Source: Hyphomicrobiales bacterium (GTDB lineage Bacteria; Pseudomonadota; Alphaproteobacteria; Rhizobiales; CAYWUX01). From it: a stretch of DNA of 7,380 nucleotides. The first letter of the stretch is position 1. Each line of letters starts with the position of its first letter. A program made the translations under genes and the position numbers. Under the pieces are notes generated by a model, which made no database searches, had not been told where the DNA came from, and was given only the letters and a program-made list of their open reading frames with translations. The stretch spans positions 1 to 7,380 of the forward strand of contig JANQOC010000358.1 in assembly GCA_028279265.1 (NCBI GenBank). The letters run 5' to 3'. This document shows positions 1 through 6,479 of the stretch, piece by piece.

Positions 1-628
1 GGGCAAATCGGGGCGAGACCACATATTTCAGACGCTCCTGATTATGCCATTTATTGATGAGGGCTTCGGAATCGTCATAAGATGATTGAACCGTGTCCAA
101 GACATTGGCAGGTGCATGGCAATCCATCATCACCTTGCCCGCGGCCACGCACATATCCCTGCTTTCCGCTTCTTCAAAAAACACGTCTGCACTTTGTGGA
201 TGCACGGTGCAGTAAACCGATGCCGTGGTCGTTCCGTTTCTCAAAAGTTCGTCGAGGAAGAAACGGGCAATGGATCGCGCATGGGATTCGTCTGTAAATT
301 TACCTTCTGCAGGGAAGGTATATTTCGACAACCATTCAAGTAGTTGCTCGCCGTAGGAGCCAATGATTTCGCTCTGTGGATAGTGAATGTGACAATCCAC
401 AAATCCACTCATGATCAGGTGTTCACCATAGTCAACGAAATCGATTCCGGGGAATTTGTCGCGCACGCCATCTGCCGGGCCGACGTCGATTATTCTCCCG
501 TCTTCAATGACTACGGCACCGCGGGAATGAAACGAAACCGCACGGTCAACCCCCATAGCAAATGGATCATTTGTAAATGAAAAAGTCTGCCCGAGGAGAG
601 CAAGGGAATTTTTCGTCGACGTGGTCAT
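1..628 (-). CDS. guaD: Guanine deaminase, N-terminal part (cut by left window edge)
   Basis: Guanine deaminase is a cytosolic zinc enzyme of the amidohydrolase superfamily that hydrolyses guanine to xanthine and ammonia, feeding xanthine dehydrogenase. My translation of the minus strand from the ATG at 628 to the window edge gives 209 uninterrupted codons. The metal-binding HxH motif lies in GFVDCHIHYPQ (about residues 75-85, His80 and His82). It is followed by family-typical stretches YGEQLLEWL (92-100), LLRNGTTTA, TVHPQS and AGKVMMD, and the visible part ends at PRFA. These closely resemble E. coli GuaD as I remember it. The start is chosen because the N-terminal beta-sandwich segment (VVIEDGRIIDVG, about 39-50) sits at the expected distance from it. 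The Shine-Dalgarno is weak (AAGAAG). The gene follows the binding-protein gene by 69 nt on the same strand and is probably the distal gene of the same operon. The remaining metal ligands and the C-terminus lie outside the window. Product identity is secure; integrity of the whole gene cannot be judged. Confidence 0.95.
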   Translation of the reverse strand, partial: MTTSTKNSLALLGQTFSFTNDPFAMGVDRAVSFHSRGAVVIEDGRIIDVGPADGVRDKFPGIDFVDYGEHLIMSGFVDCHIHYPQSEIIGSYGEQLLEWLSKYTFPAEGKFTDESHARSIARFFLDELLRNGTTTASVYCTVHPQSADVFFEEAESRDMCVAAGKVMMDCHAPANVLDTVQSSYDDSEALINKWHNQERLKYVVSPRFA

Positions 629-638
629 TAGGGTCGAC
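615..638 (-). promoter_or_regulatory. Possible mRNA hairpin presenting the guaD start codon in its loop
   Basis: Two copies of the self-complementary hexamer GTCGAC (615-620 and 633-638) flank the guaD ATG (626-628). In the transcript they could pair as a 6-bp stem, extendable by a U-G and a U-A pair, with a 12-nt loop containing the start codon. The repeat is seen directly; any effect on translation is inference. The downstream copy lies inside the coding sequence (codons 3-5), so the pairing may be chance. Confidence 0.3.
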
Positions 639-655
639 AACTTCTTGGTTCAGGA

Positions 656-690
656 GGCCGGGAGCCCAAAATCGGTTTGAGCTCCCGGCC
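656..690 (-). terminator. Strong intergenic hairpin between the binding-protein gene and guaD (attenuator, mRNA stabiliser or weak terminator)
   Basis: A near-perfect inverted repeat pairs GGCCGGGAGC (656-665) with GCTCCCGGCC (681-690). After one C/A mismatch, CAAA (667-670) pairs with TTTG (676-679), leaving a 5-nt loop. It begins 7 nt downstream of the binding-protein stop codon in the transcript. The minus-strand 3' flank reads TCCTGAACCAAG, with no uridine tract, so it is not a canonical intrinsic terminator. A hairpin in this position could protect the abundant binding-protein message from 3' exonucleases or reduce read-through into guaD. The structure is certain at the sequence level; the function is inferred. 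Confidence 0.6.
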
Positions 691-697
691 ATCCATT

Positions 698-1783
698 TTA
701 TTTTGGCAATTTACCGTCAATACCCTGCACGTAGAAATTCATGCCCGACAGGTCTTTGTCGGAAATGACTTCACCGGCCTTGAGAAAATCACTTCCGTCC
801 TGCTTCTTCAGGGGTCCCGTGAAGGGATGTAATTTACCACTGGCAATATCATCCCTGGCTTTTTCCGCAAGTTTGGCGACATCGGCCGGCACCTTGCTTC
901 CCCAAGCGGCAATGTTCAGCATGTTCTGCCCGATTCCGCCCCAGGTATCCGTCGACTTCCAGGAACCATCCATAGCGGCTTTCACCCGGCTGACATAGTA
1001 AGGTCCCCAGTTATTAACGAGCGCCGTTAATTGTGCATTGGGCCCGAATGCTTTCATGTCGGACGCTTGTCCGATGGCTGAAATGTTCTTTTGTTCCGCC
1101 AGTTTCATGGCCGCCGGAGAGTCCGTGTGCTGGAACAGAACATCGGCACCCTGGTCTGACAGCGCTTTCGCCGCATCGGCTTCCTTACCCGGATCAAACC
1201 AGGTACTAACCCAGACAATTTTGAACTTCACATCGGGATTGACCGACTTGGCCCCAAGATAAGCGGCATTAATACCCATTACGACTTCGGGAATGGGAAA
1301 AGAGGCGATATATCCGATGGTGTTGGACTTGGACATCTTGCCCGCAACGATCCCGGCGACATATCGGCCTTCATAGAATCTGATATTATAGGTTGAGACG
1401 TTTTTCGACCTCTTAAATCCCGTCGAATGCTCGAACTTCACATTTGGAAATCGCTTGGCAACTTTGAGCGTCGGATTCATGTAGCCAAAGGACGTCGTGA
1501 AAATGATGTTGTGTCCGGCCTGGGCGAGTTGCTGAATGACGCGCTCTGCGTCGGGGCCTTCCGAGACATTCTCAACATGAGTCGTTTCAACTTTGTCACC
1601 GAAAGCCTTCTTAAGTTCCAGCAAGCCCTGGTGATGCTGATAGGACCAACCGTGATCACCGATGGGTCCGACATAGACAAAACCGACTTTTGTTTTCTGC
1701 GCATAGGCAGGTGTGGAAACCAGAGGTGCTGCCAGTAAGGCAAGTGCCCCGAGTACCCAGATCATACCAAACAAACGCTTCAT
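698..1783 (-). CDS. BMP/PnrA-family periplasmic purine-binding protein of ABC importer
   Basis: This 361-residue protein is the solute-binding subunit of the ABC importer encoded just upstream. It belongs to the BMP (basic membrane protein / Med / PnrA) family, whose characterised members bind purine nucleosides or bases. The N-terminus is a classical Sec signal peptide: MKR, a hydrophobic core (about residues 8-22) and a likely cleavage after AYA at 28/29. No lipobox cysteine is present, so the mature protein should be soluble in the periplasm, unlike the lipoprotein relatives in spirochaetes and Gram-positives. The mature part opens with VGFVYVGPIGDHGWSYQHHQ, typical of the family. It also shows the conserved segments FTTSFGYMNPTLKVAKRFP, YEGRYVAGIVAG and GYIASFPIPEV, and an aromatic NNWGPYYVSRV region. 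Translation starts at an ATG with a strong AGGAG (1791-1795) 7 nt upstream. The gene lies 73 nt after permease 2 and is followed by a strong hairpin. Surrounding xdh and guaD genes point to guanine, hypoxanthine, xanthine or their nucleosides as ligand, but this cannot be read from the sequence. Confidence 0.95.
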   Translation of the reverse strand: MKRLFGMIWVLGALALLAAPLVSTPAYAQKTKVGFVYVGPIGDHGWSYQHHQGLLELKKAFGDKVETTHVENVSEGPDAERVIQQLAQAGHNIIFTTSFGYMNPTLKVAKRFPNVKFEHSTGFKRSKNVSTYNIRFYEGRYVAGIVAGKMSKSNTIGYIASFPIPEVVMGINAAYLGAKSVNPDVKFKIVWVSTWFDPGKEADAAKALSDQGADVLFQHTDSPAAMKLAEQKNISAIGQASDMKAFGPNAQLTALVNNWGPYYVSRVKAAMDGSWKSTDTWGGIGQNMLNIAAWGSKVPADVAKLAEKARDDIASGKLHPFTGPLKKQDGSDFLKAGEVISDKDLSGMNFYVQGIDGKLPK

Positions 1784-1856
1784 AAATTTTCTCCTCTGTT
1801 TGTCTTGTTCCTTGTCACTATTGTTTAGTGTTTCTGTATTCCTATTGTTTCAGTCC
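1784..1856 (-). promoter_or_regulatory. 73-nt leader of the binding-protein gene with strong SD and short repeats
   Basis: This is the longest spacer in the cluster. It holds AGGAG at 1791-1795, a direct repeat of CTATTGTTT on the plus strand (1818-1826 and 1842-1850, period 24), and a small inverted repeat CACTA/TAGTG (1816-1820 and 1826-1830, 5-nt loop). I could not find a convincing -35/-10 pair. The strong SD may serve to make the binding protein in excess over the membrane subunits, a common need in ABC importers; that is inference. Confidence 0.35.
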
Positions 1857-2777
1857 TTACGTAGAAGCATAAAATGATTTCGCCAGACTCGCGGGAGCAT
1901 TCAGTCTGACTTTCGTTTTATCCCGTGAAATCAATACCAGTACGACAATGGTAGCAAGATACGGCAGCATAGCAAGGATTTGCGGCTCAATATTAATTCC
2001 AAAGCCCTGGCTGTGTAGTTGCAAGATCGTAATACCACCGAAAAGGTAAGCCCCGAGCAGAGCCCGGCCTGGCCGCCAGGCAGCAAAGACCACAAGCGCC
2101 AATGCGATCCAGCCTCGTCCGGCTGTCATATTTTCCACCCAGATCGGTGTCTGGACGAGAGACAGGTAAGCACCACCAAGTCCGGCGCATGCACCACCGA
2201 ACAGCAGCGCGTAGTAGCGATACAGAACAACGGGATAACCGATGGTATGGGCCGCGTCGTGATTTTCGCCAATCGCCCGGATTATTAGGCCGGCACGGGT
2301 TTTATTGAAAAACCAGATCACGGCAACAACGAGAATGATCGAAAGGTAAAGCAGATAATCCTGACCAAAAATAAGCGGTCCTACAATCGGAAGATCGCTG
2401 ATGAACGGGATATCGAGTTTGGGAAAGTCACCCGTCGATTTTCCCGAATAATCCTGTCCGATCAACGCGGCCAACCCGAGACCGAACATTGTCAGTGCCA
2501 AACCGGTTGCGACCTGATTAGCCAGCAGTGACTGTGTCAGCACGCCGAAGAGAAAAGCCATAAGAGCACCGGCGACGATGGAGGCAAGGATGCCCAGGAT
2601 AAAACTTCCGGTTTCGATGGTCACCGCGAATCCGCTGATCGCACCAATGATCATCATCCCCTCGACACCGAGATTCAGAACACCGGATTTCTCGACAACA
2701 AGCTCGCCGATCGCAGCGAAAACCAGAGGTGTCGCAGCAATGGAGATACCCAGAAGAATATTAACAAATAGATCCAT
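1857..2777 (-). CDS. ABC importer permease 2 (BMP-type purine/nucleoside transporter, NupQ/YufQ-like)
   Basis: This 306-residue, very hydrophobic protein is the second, shorter inner-membrane permease of the importer and would pair with permease 1 to form the transport channel. The hallmark is near the N-terminus: GELVVEKSGVLNLGVEGMM (about residues 24-42), the family's GE..EKSGVLNLG.EGMM signature, followed by hydrophobic stretches consistent with about eight or more membrane segments. A cytoplasmic segment containing AIGENHDAAHTIGY fits the coupling loop that contacts the ATPase in branched-chain-type permeases. Later segments include GGACAGLGGAYLSL and GRGWIALALVVFAAWRP, both typical of this family. 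It starts at an ATG 9 nt after permease 1 stops; a GGAG lies rather far upstream, so translational coupling is likely. Length matches family members of about 300 residues. No defect is seen. Confidence 0.93.
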   Translation of the reverse strand: MDLFVNILLGISIAATPLVFAAIGELVVEKSGVLNLGVEGMMIIGAISGFAVTIETGSFILGILASIVAGALMAFLFGVLTQSLLANQVATGLALTMFGLGLAALIGQDYSGKSTGDFPKLDIPFISDLPIVGPLIFGQDYLLYLSIILVVAVIWFFNKTRAGLIIRAIGENHDAAHTIGYPVVLYRYYALLFGGACAGLGGAYLSLVQTPIWVENMTAGRGWIALALVVFAAWRPGRALLGAYLFGGITILQLHSQGFGINIEPQILAMLPYLATIVVLVLISRDKTKVRLNAPASLAKSFYAST

Positions 2778-2786
2778 GGTTTCTGT

Positions 2787-3893
2787 TTACTCCGCTTGCT
2801 GAAGGCTTACAGGCGCCGGTTCCAGGGAGTCCGGCTTCTTGGAAATCCAGCGAAATCTGAAATTTATGAGAATATCCGTTGCCAGAAGGAAGAAAAGCAG
2901 CATGCCCTGAAACACGCTGGTTGTCGCGCTTGGCAGGCTCATCGCGATTTGCGCGCCTTCACCACCGATATATGTCAGAGCCATGAGCAAACCACCGAGG
3001 AAAATTCCGATCGGATTGAGGCGGCCAAGGAATGCGACAATGATTGCCGTAAAACCGTAACCGACAGGCAAAGCCGGTACCAGCTGCCCAACGGGACCCG
3101 CAGCTTCAAATAAACCAGCCAGTCCGGCCAATGCGCCTGATGTAAGGAAGCACAACCAGATAATTCTGTTTTCTGAAAATCCGGCAAACTTTGCAGCCCG
3201 CGGTGCATCGCCCAACGCTTTAATCTGAAAACCGATAATATGTCTTTGAACAAAGACCCAGGCAATGACAACGACAACGAGTGTTACAATAATACCCAGA
3301 TGTGCACGGGTATTCTCAATCAAAATCGGTAATGTTGCGGAGTCATGAAATAGACGGCTCTCCGGGAAATTGTGCCCATCCGGATCTCGCAATACGCCGT
3401 GGACGAGAATACTCAGCAGGAGTGTCGCAACATAAACCAGCATAAGGCTTACAAGAATTTCATTAGCATTGAACCTGATCCGCAAGTAAGCCGGAATCGC
3501 GGCCCACAACATCCCGCCGATAATGCCGGCGACACACATCAGCGGAAGCACCCAGATACCCTGAACTTCATATAAGGCCAATGCGACAGCACCACCGCAT
3601 ACTGCCCCCATTATGAACTGTCCCTCGGCGCCGATATTCCAGATGCCGGCTCGAAAGCCGAAAGAAAGTCCGATGGCAATGAGGATGAGCGGCGTCGCTT
3701 TTACAGCGAGTTCCGTCAAACTGAAAATGGAGGTCAGGGGAGTGAAATAAATCAGTGTAATGGCCTGAACGGGGGCCTTACCCAACAACAAAAACAACAG
3801 CAGGCCAGCCAGCATAGTCAGGACCACCGCAACAAAGGGTGTAACATACAACATAAACTTGGATGGTTCTTTGCGTCTCTCAAGCTTCAGCAT
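2787..3893 (-). CDS. ABC importer permease 1 (BMP-type purine/nucleoside transporter, NupP/YufP-like)
   Basis: This 368-residue polytopic inner-membrane protein is the first, longer permease of the importer. Numbered from the start chosen here, a positively charged N-terminus (LKLERRKEPSK) precedes the first membrane segment (about 14-38). The family motif GIWNIGAEGQ lies near 83-92, the counterpart of NLGVEGM in permease 2. ANEILVSLMLVYVATLLL and the C-terminal VGYGFTAIIVAFLGRLNP region are also characteristic. The coupling-loop candidate is IKALGDAPRAAKFAGF. I place the start at ATG 3893: it has AGGA about 11 nt upstream and overlaps the ATPase gene by only 14 nt. An in-frame GTG at 3920 would add nine residues (GNRRKVKF after the initiator) and lengthen the overlap to 41 nt; I consider it less likely. 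The stop is TAA, 9 nt before permease 2. Confidence 0.92.
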   Translation of the reverse strand: MLKLERRKEPSKFMLYVTPFVAVVLTMLAGLLLFLLLGKAPVQAITLIYFTPLTSIFSLTELAVKATPLILIAIGLSFGFRAGIWNIGAEGQFIMGAVCGGAVALALYEVQGIWVLPLMCVAGIIGGMLWAAIPAYLRIRFNANEILVSLMLVYVATLLLSILVHGVLRDPDGHNFPESRLFHDSATLPILIENTRAHLGIIVTLVVVVIAWVFVQRHIIGFQIKALGDAPRAAKFAGFSENRIIWLCFLTSGALAGLAGLFEAAGPVGQLVPALPVGYGFTAIIVAFLGRLNPIGIFLGGLLMALTYIGGEGAQIAMSLPSATTSVFQGMLLFFLLATDILINFRFRWISKKPDSLEPAPVSLQQAE

Positions 3894-5409
3894 GAATTTC
3901 ACTTTCCTGCGATTGCCCACCCATATCGAGACCGATTTTTTCGATGGTCAGGTCTTTCACATTTTCGGGCTTGGAGAGTTTACCGTTGGCAATAACAGCA
4001 ATCCGGTCTGATATTGCAAACAGTTCATCAAGATCCTGGGAAATCAGCAGAATGGCTGTCCCCTCCCGTGCAATTTTCAGCAGCATCTGATGAATAGACG
4101 ATGCGGCACCGGCATCGACACCCCAGGTTGGCTGCGAAGCAATGAGAACCGCGGGTGACTGTAGCAGTTCACGACCGACAATAAACTTCTGAAGATTGCC
4201 TCCGGAAAGACTTCGCGCTGCATGTTCGATTCCCGCTGTTCTGACATCGAAATCATTGACGACCTGCTCGGCGAATTCATGAGCCGCGCCAATATTGATA
4301 AAACCCTTATTTGAGAGCTGGCGTCGTTCGCGCGCGGTAACGATGGTATTTTCCCAAAGACTCATATCCGGAACAGCGCCATGTCCGAGACGCTCCTCGG
4401 GAATAAAACACATACCCAGTTTACGTCTATCATTGGGCCCTGATCTGGTAATTTCCTTACCGTCCAGTTGAATTTTAGAGGCCCCATCGCAAAATCTTTC
4501 GCCGATGAGAGCTTCCATAAGTTTGTTTTGGCCGTTTCCGGCAACACCGGCTATACCGAAAATTTCGCCAGACTTGACTTCGAAATTGATATCCTGGAGA
4601 TCTGCCCCAAATGGATCTTCATTTTTCAGCGATAAGTGCTCGACAGAAAGCCGAACATCTCCCGGCGTATTTGTTTCCCGCTGCGGTAGCGTGAGAGACG
4701 AACCAATCATCATCTCCGCCAGGCTTTTTGCCGACTCTTCGGCAGGAGTGCACGTGGCTACGACCTTTCCACCCCGCAGAATTGTTGCGTGTTCGCAGAG
4801 GGCTCTTATTTCTTCCAGCTTGTGGGAAATATAGAGTATCGACCTCCCCTCATTTCGCAGGCGCTGCAACGTCTGAAACAGCACGTCAACCTCCTGAGGG
4901 GTTAACACGGATGTTGGTTCGTCCATGATAATCAGCTGTGGATCCTGCAGGAGACATCGAACGATTTCCACGCGCTGCCGCACCCCGACCGAAAGTGAAC
5001 CGATGAGACGGTCGGGATCCAGTTCCAGACCGTACTGCTTAGACATGTCGATGATGCGTTCTCTCAATCCATTTTTCGCCAGTTCGGGGCTTATACCCAG
5101 TTCAATATTTTCTGCGACCGTCAGGGCCTCGAACAGTGAAAAATGCTGGAACACCATGCCTATACCCTGGGCACGCGCTTCCGATGGTTTTGTCGGTGAA
5201 AATGGAATGCCATTGAGCAGCATTGTTCCGGCATCGGGCTTGTTCACGCCGTAAATAATTTTAACAAGCGTTGATTTACCGGCACCATTTTCTCCAAGGA
5301 GGGCATGGATCTCACCCTTCTTTATTTCAAATGACACATTGTCATTCGCTAAAACACCGGGGAATTGTTTGGTGAGACCAGATAGTGTCAGAAGCGTTTC
5401 ATTGGTCAT
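3880..5409 (-). CDS. Double-domain ABC importer ATPase (NupO/YufO-like, sugar/nucleoside class)
   Basis: This 509-residue protein carries two fused nucleotide-binding domains that power the importer at the cytoplasmic face of the membrane. Domain 1 (about residues 5-235) has Walker A GENGAGKST (39-47), Q-loop Gln88, a signature variant LSVGVRQ (139-145), Walker B LIIMDEPT (159-166) and H-loop His196. Domain 2 (about 253-490) is degenerate: its P-loop is GVAGNGQNKL (288-297) without the Lys-Ser/Thr pair, the Walker B end reads SQP where DEP is expected (425-427), and the H-loop position is SQD. It retains LSGGNLQ (401-407). This asymmetry is usual for the RbsA/YufO class, so it is not a sign of decay. 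The ATG overlaps the xdhC stop as ATGA, implying translational coupling; a GGGGA lies 10 nt upstream. The end overlaps permease 1. Substrate is assigned from the BMP-type partners and purine genes, not from the ATPase itself. Confidence 0.95.
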   Translation of the reverse strand: MTNETLLTLSGLTKQFPGVLANDNVSFEIKKGEIHALLGENGAGKSTLVKIIYGVNKPDAGTMLLNGIPFSPTKPSEARAQGIGMVFQHFSLFEALTVAENIELGISPELAKNGLRERIIDMSKQYGLELDPDRLIGSLSVGVRQRVEIVRCLLQDPQLIIMDEPTSVLTPQEVDVLFQTLQRLRNEGRSILYISHKLEEIRALCEHATILRGGKVVATCTPAEESAKSLAEMMIGSSLTLPQRETNTPGDVRLSVEHLSLKNEDPFGADLQDINFEVKSGEIFGIAGVAGNGQNKLMEALIGERFCDGASKIQLDGKEITRSGPNDRRKLGMCFIPEERLGHGAVPDMSLWENTIVTARERRQLSNKGFINIGAAHEFAEQVVNDFDVRTAGIEHAARSLSGGNLQKFIVGRELLQSPAVLIASQPTWGVDAGAASSIHQMLLKIAREGTAILLISQDLDELFAISDRIAVIANGKLSKPENVKDLTIEKIGLDMGGQSQESEIHAEA

Positions 5410-6479
5410 CGATTTACATTCCCCATAGAATTGGCAACTTCATTCTCGCGCAACTCCATCTCTTCAACAAGCTGCGCAGCAATGGCGATTGCAATATGGT
5501 TCGGTTGTTTTCCTGTCGTCACATTGGCTCCGATTGGACACACTAATCGCTCGATGGCTTTCTGGTCGATATTCATTTCCAGTAATCTTTTGACGAAACG
5601 CTGGCGTTTTGTTTTTGAACCGATCAAACCAAGAAAACCAAACTGGTTTTTTTGCAGCAATGCGTGGCAGATTGCCAGATCGACGGAATGGGAATAGGTC
5701 ATAACAACATGAAATGCTCCGATTTCTGCATTTTGACCGACCACATGGGGTTGGTCGGTTTCGATGATCTCTGCATTTCCGGGGATTGTGTCCCTCGCTG
5801 GAAATCGATCCATTGAAAAGTCCAGCCACTTAACCCTGAATTCCAGATCCTGCAAAACCCGGGCGACAGCCTGTCCAACATGTCCGGCGCCATAGAGGTA
5901 AAGGGCAATATTCCTCACTTCAACAGGCTCGACAAACCAGCCGAATTCTCCTCCGGTTTCGTTGTGGAAATGGGCTTTCCGCAGCCGCTGTCCAGACAGC
6001 ATTTCTCTCATAGATTTTGAAATCTGAAATGGCCATGTATGAAACTCTTTGCGATTGCCCGCGAACTGCAAGGGTTCGCCATTTTCGACACGCCGGTAAA
6101 CAAGAAACTCCTCGGTACCATCCAAATCATGAAAAGCAACTAACTCGTTGACCTCATCTGCGGTAAAAACCTCGAAAAGAAGTTTTACAAAGCCGCCACA
6201 ACATTGACCAAGGGAGGGACCGAGCGGGTAGTCTTTGACTTCTCGCATCCATGTGTCAGGGGATGCAACCCGGTTTTCAAACAATTTCCGGGCCAATCGG
6301 GTCGCATCCAGTTCAAGAGCACCGCCCCCGATCGTGCCGATCTGATCCGATACGCCGACCAGCATCCAGGCACCAACCTCTCGCGGAGCCGACCCCTCTG
6401 ATTTGAGAACCGTCACGCGTGCAAAAATGCCATGGGTCCTGGCAAACCGGAGTAATTGTTGCAACCAGTTATCTTTCAT
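5406..6479 (-). CDS. xdhC: Xanthine dehydrogenase accessory protein XdhC (molybdenum cofactor insertion chaperone)
   Basis: XdhC binds molybdenum cofactor, supports its sulfuration and delivers it to the XdhB subunit; it is not part of the mature enzyme. This 357-residue protein has both expected parts. The N-terminal XdhC/CoxI domain shows GSAPREVGAWM (29-39), GTIGGGALE (48-56) and LGPSLGQCCGG (86-96), the last containing the family's conserved cysteines. The C-terminal Rossmann-like domain shows LYLYGAGHVGQAV (from 193), TYSHSVDLAI (about 261-270), GLIGSKTKRQRF and a final CPIGANVTTGKQPNHIAIAI block. The ATG at 6479 has an excellent GGGAGGAG (6490-6497) 10 nt upstream and overlaps the xdhB end by 11 nt. 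The TGA stop overlaps the ATPase start by 4 nt. Location directly after xdhB is the classical arrangement. A CoxI/XdhC relative serving another molybdenum hydroxylase is formally possible but unlikely given the neighbour. Confidence 0.95.
   Translation of the reverse strand: MKDNWLQQLLRFARTHGIFARVTVLKSEGSAPREVGAWMLVGVSDQIGTIGGGALELDATRLARKLFENRVASPDTWMREVKDYPLGPSLGQCCGGFVKLLFEVFTADEVNELVAFHDLDGTEEFLVYRRVENGEPLQFAGNRKEFHTWPFQISKSMREMLSGQRLRKAHFHNETGGEFGWFVEPVEVRNIALYLYGAGHVGQAVARVLQDLEFRVKWLDFSMDRFPARDTIPGNAEIIETDQPHVVGQNAEIGAFHVVMTYSHSVDLAICHALLQKNQFGFLGLIGSKTKRQRFVKRLLEMNIDQKAIERLVCPIGANVTTGKQPNHIAIAIAAQLVEEMELRENEVANSMGNVNR

Noticed and set aside
82..580. Several plus-strand open frames at the left end
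   Set aside because: They are antisense to the clear guaD reading frame, which has the metal-binding HxH motif and near-continuous family similarity.
656..697. Intrinsic terminator on the plus strand (hairpin followed by ATTTTATTTT)
   Set aside because: No plus-strand gene ends here, and the T-rich stretch is interrupted and displaced from the stem. It covers the end of the bmp coding sequence and its flank.
1784..1856. Riboswitch (purine type) ahead of the binding-protein gene
   Set aside because: The spacer is too short and lacks the three-helix junction elements of the purine aptamer; only a 5-bp hairpin is visible.
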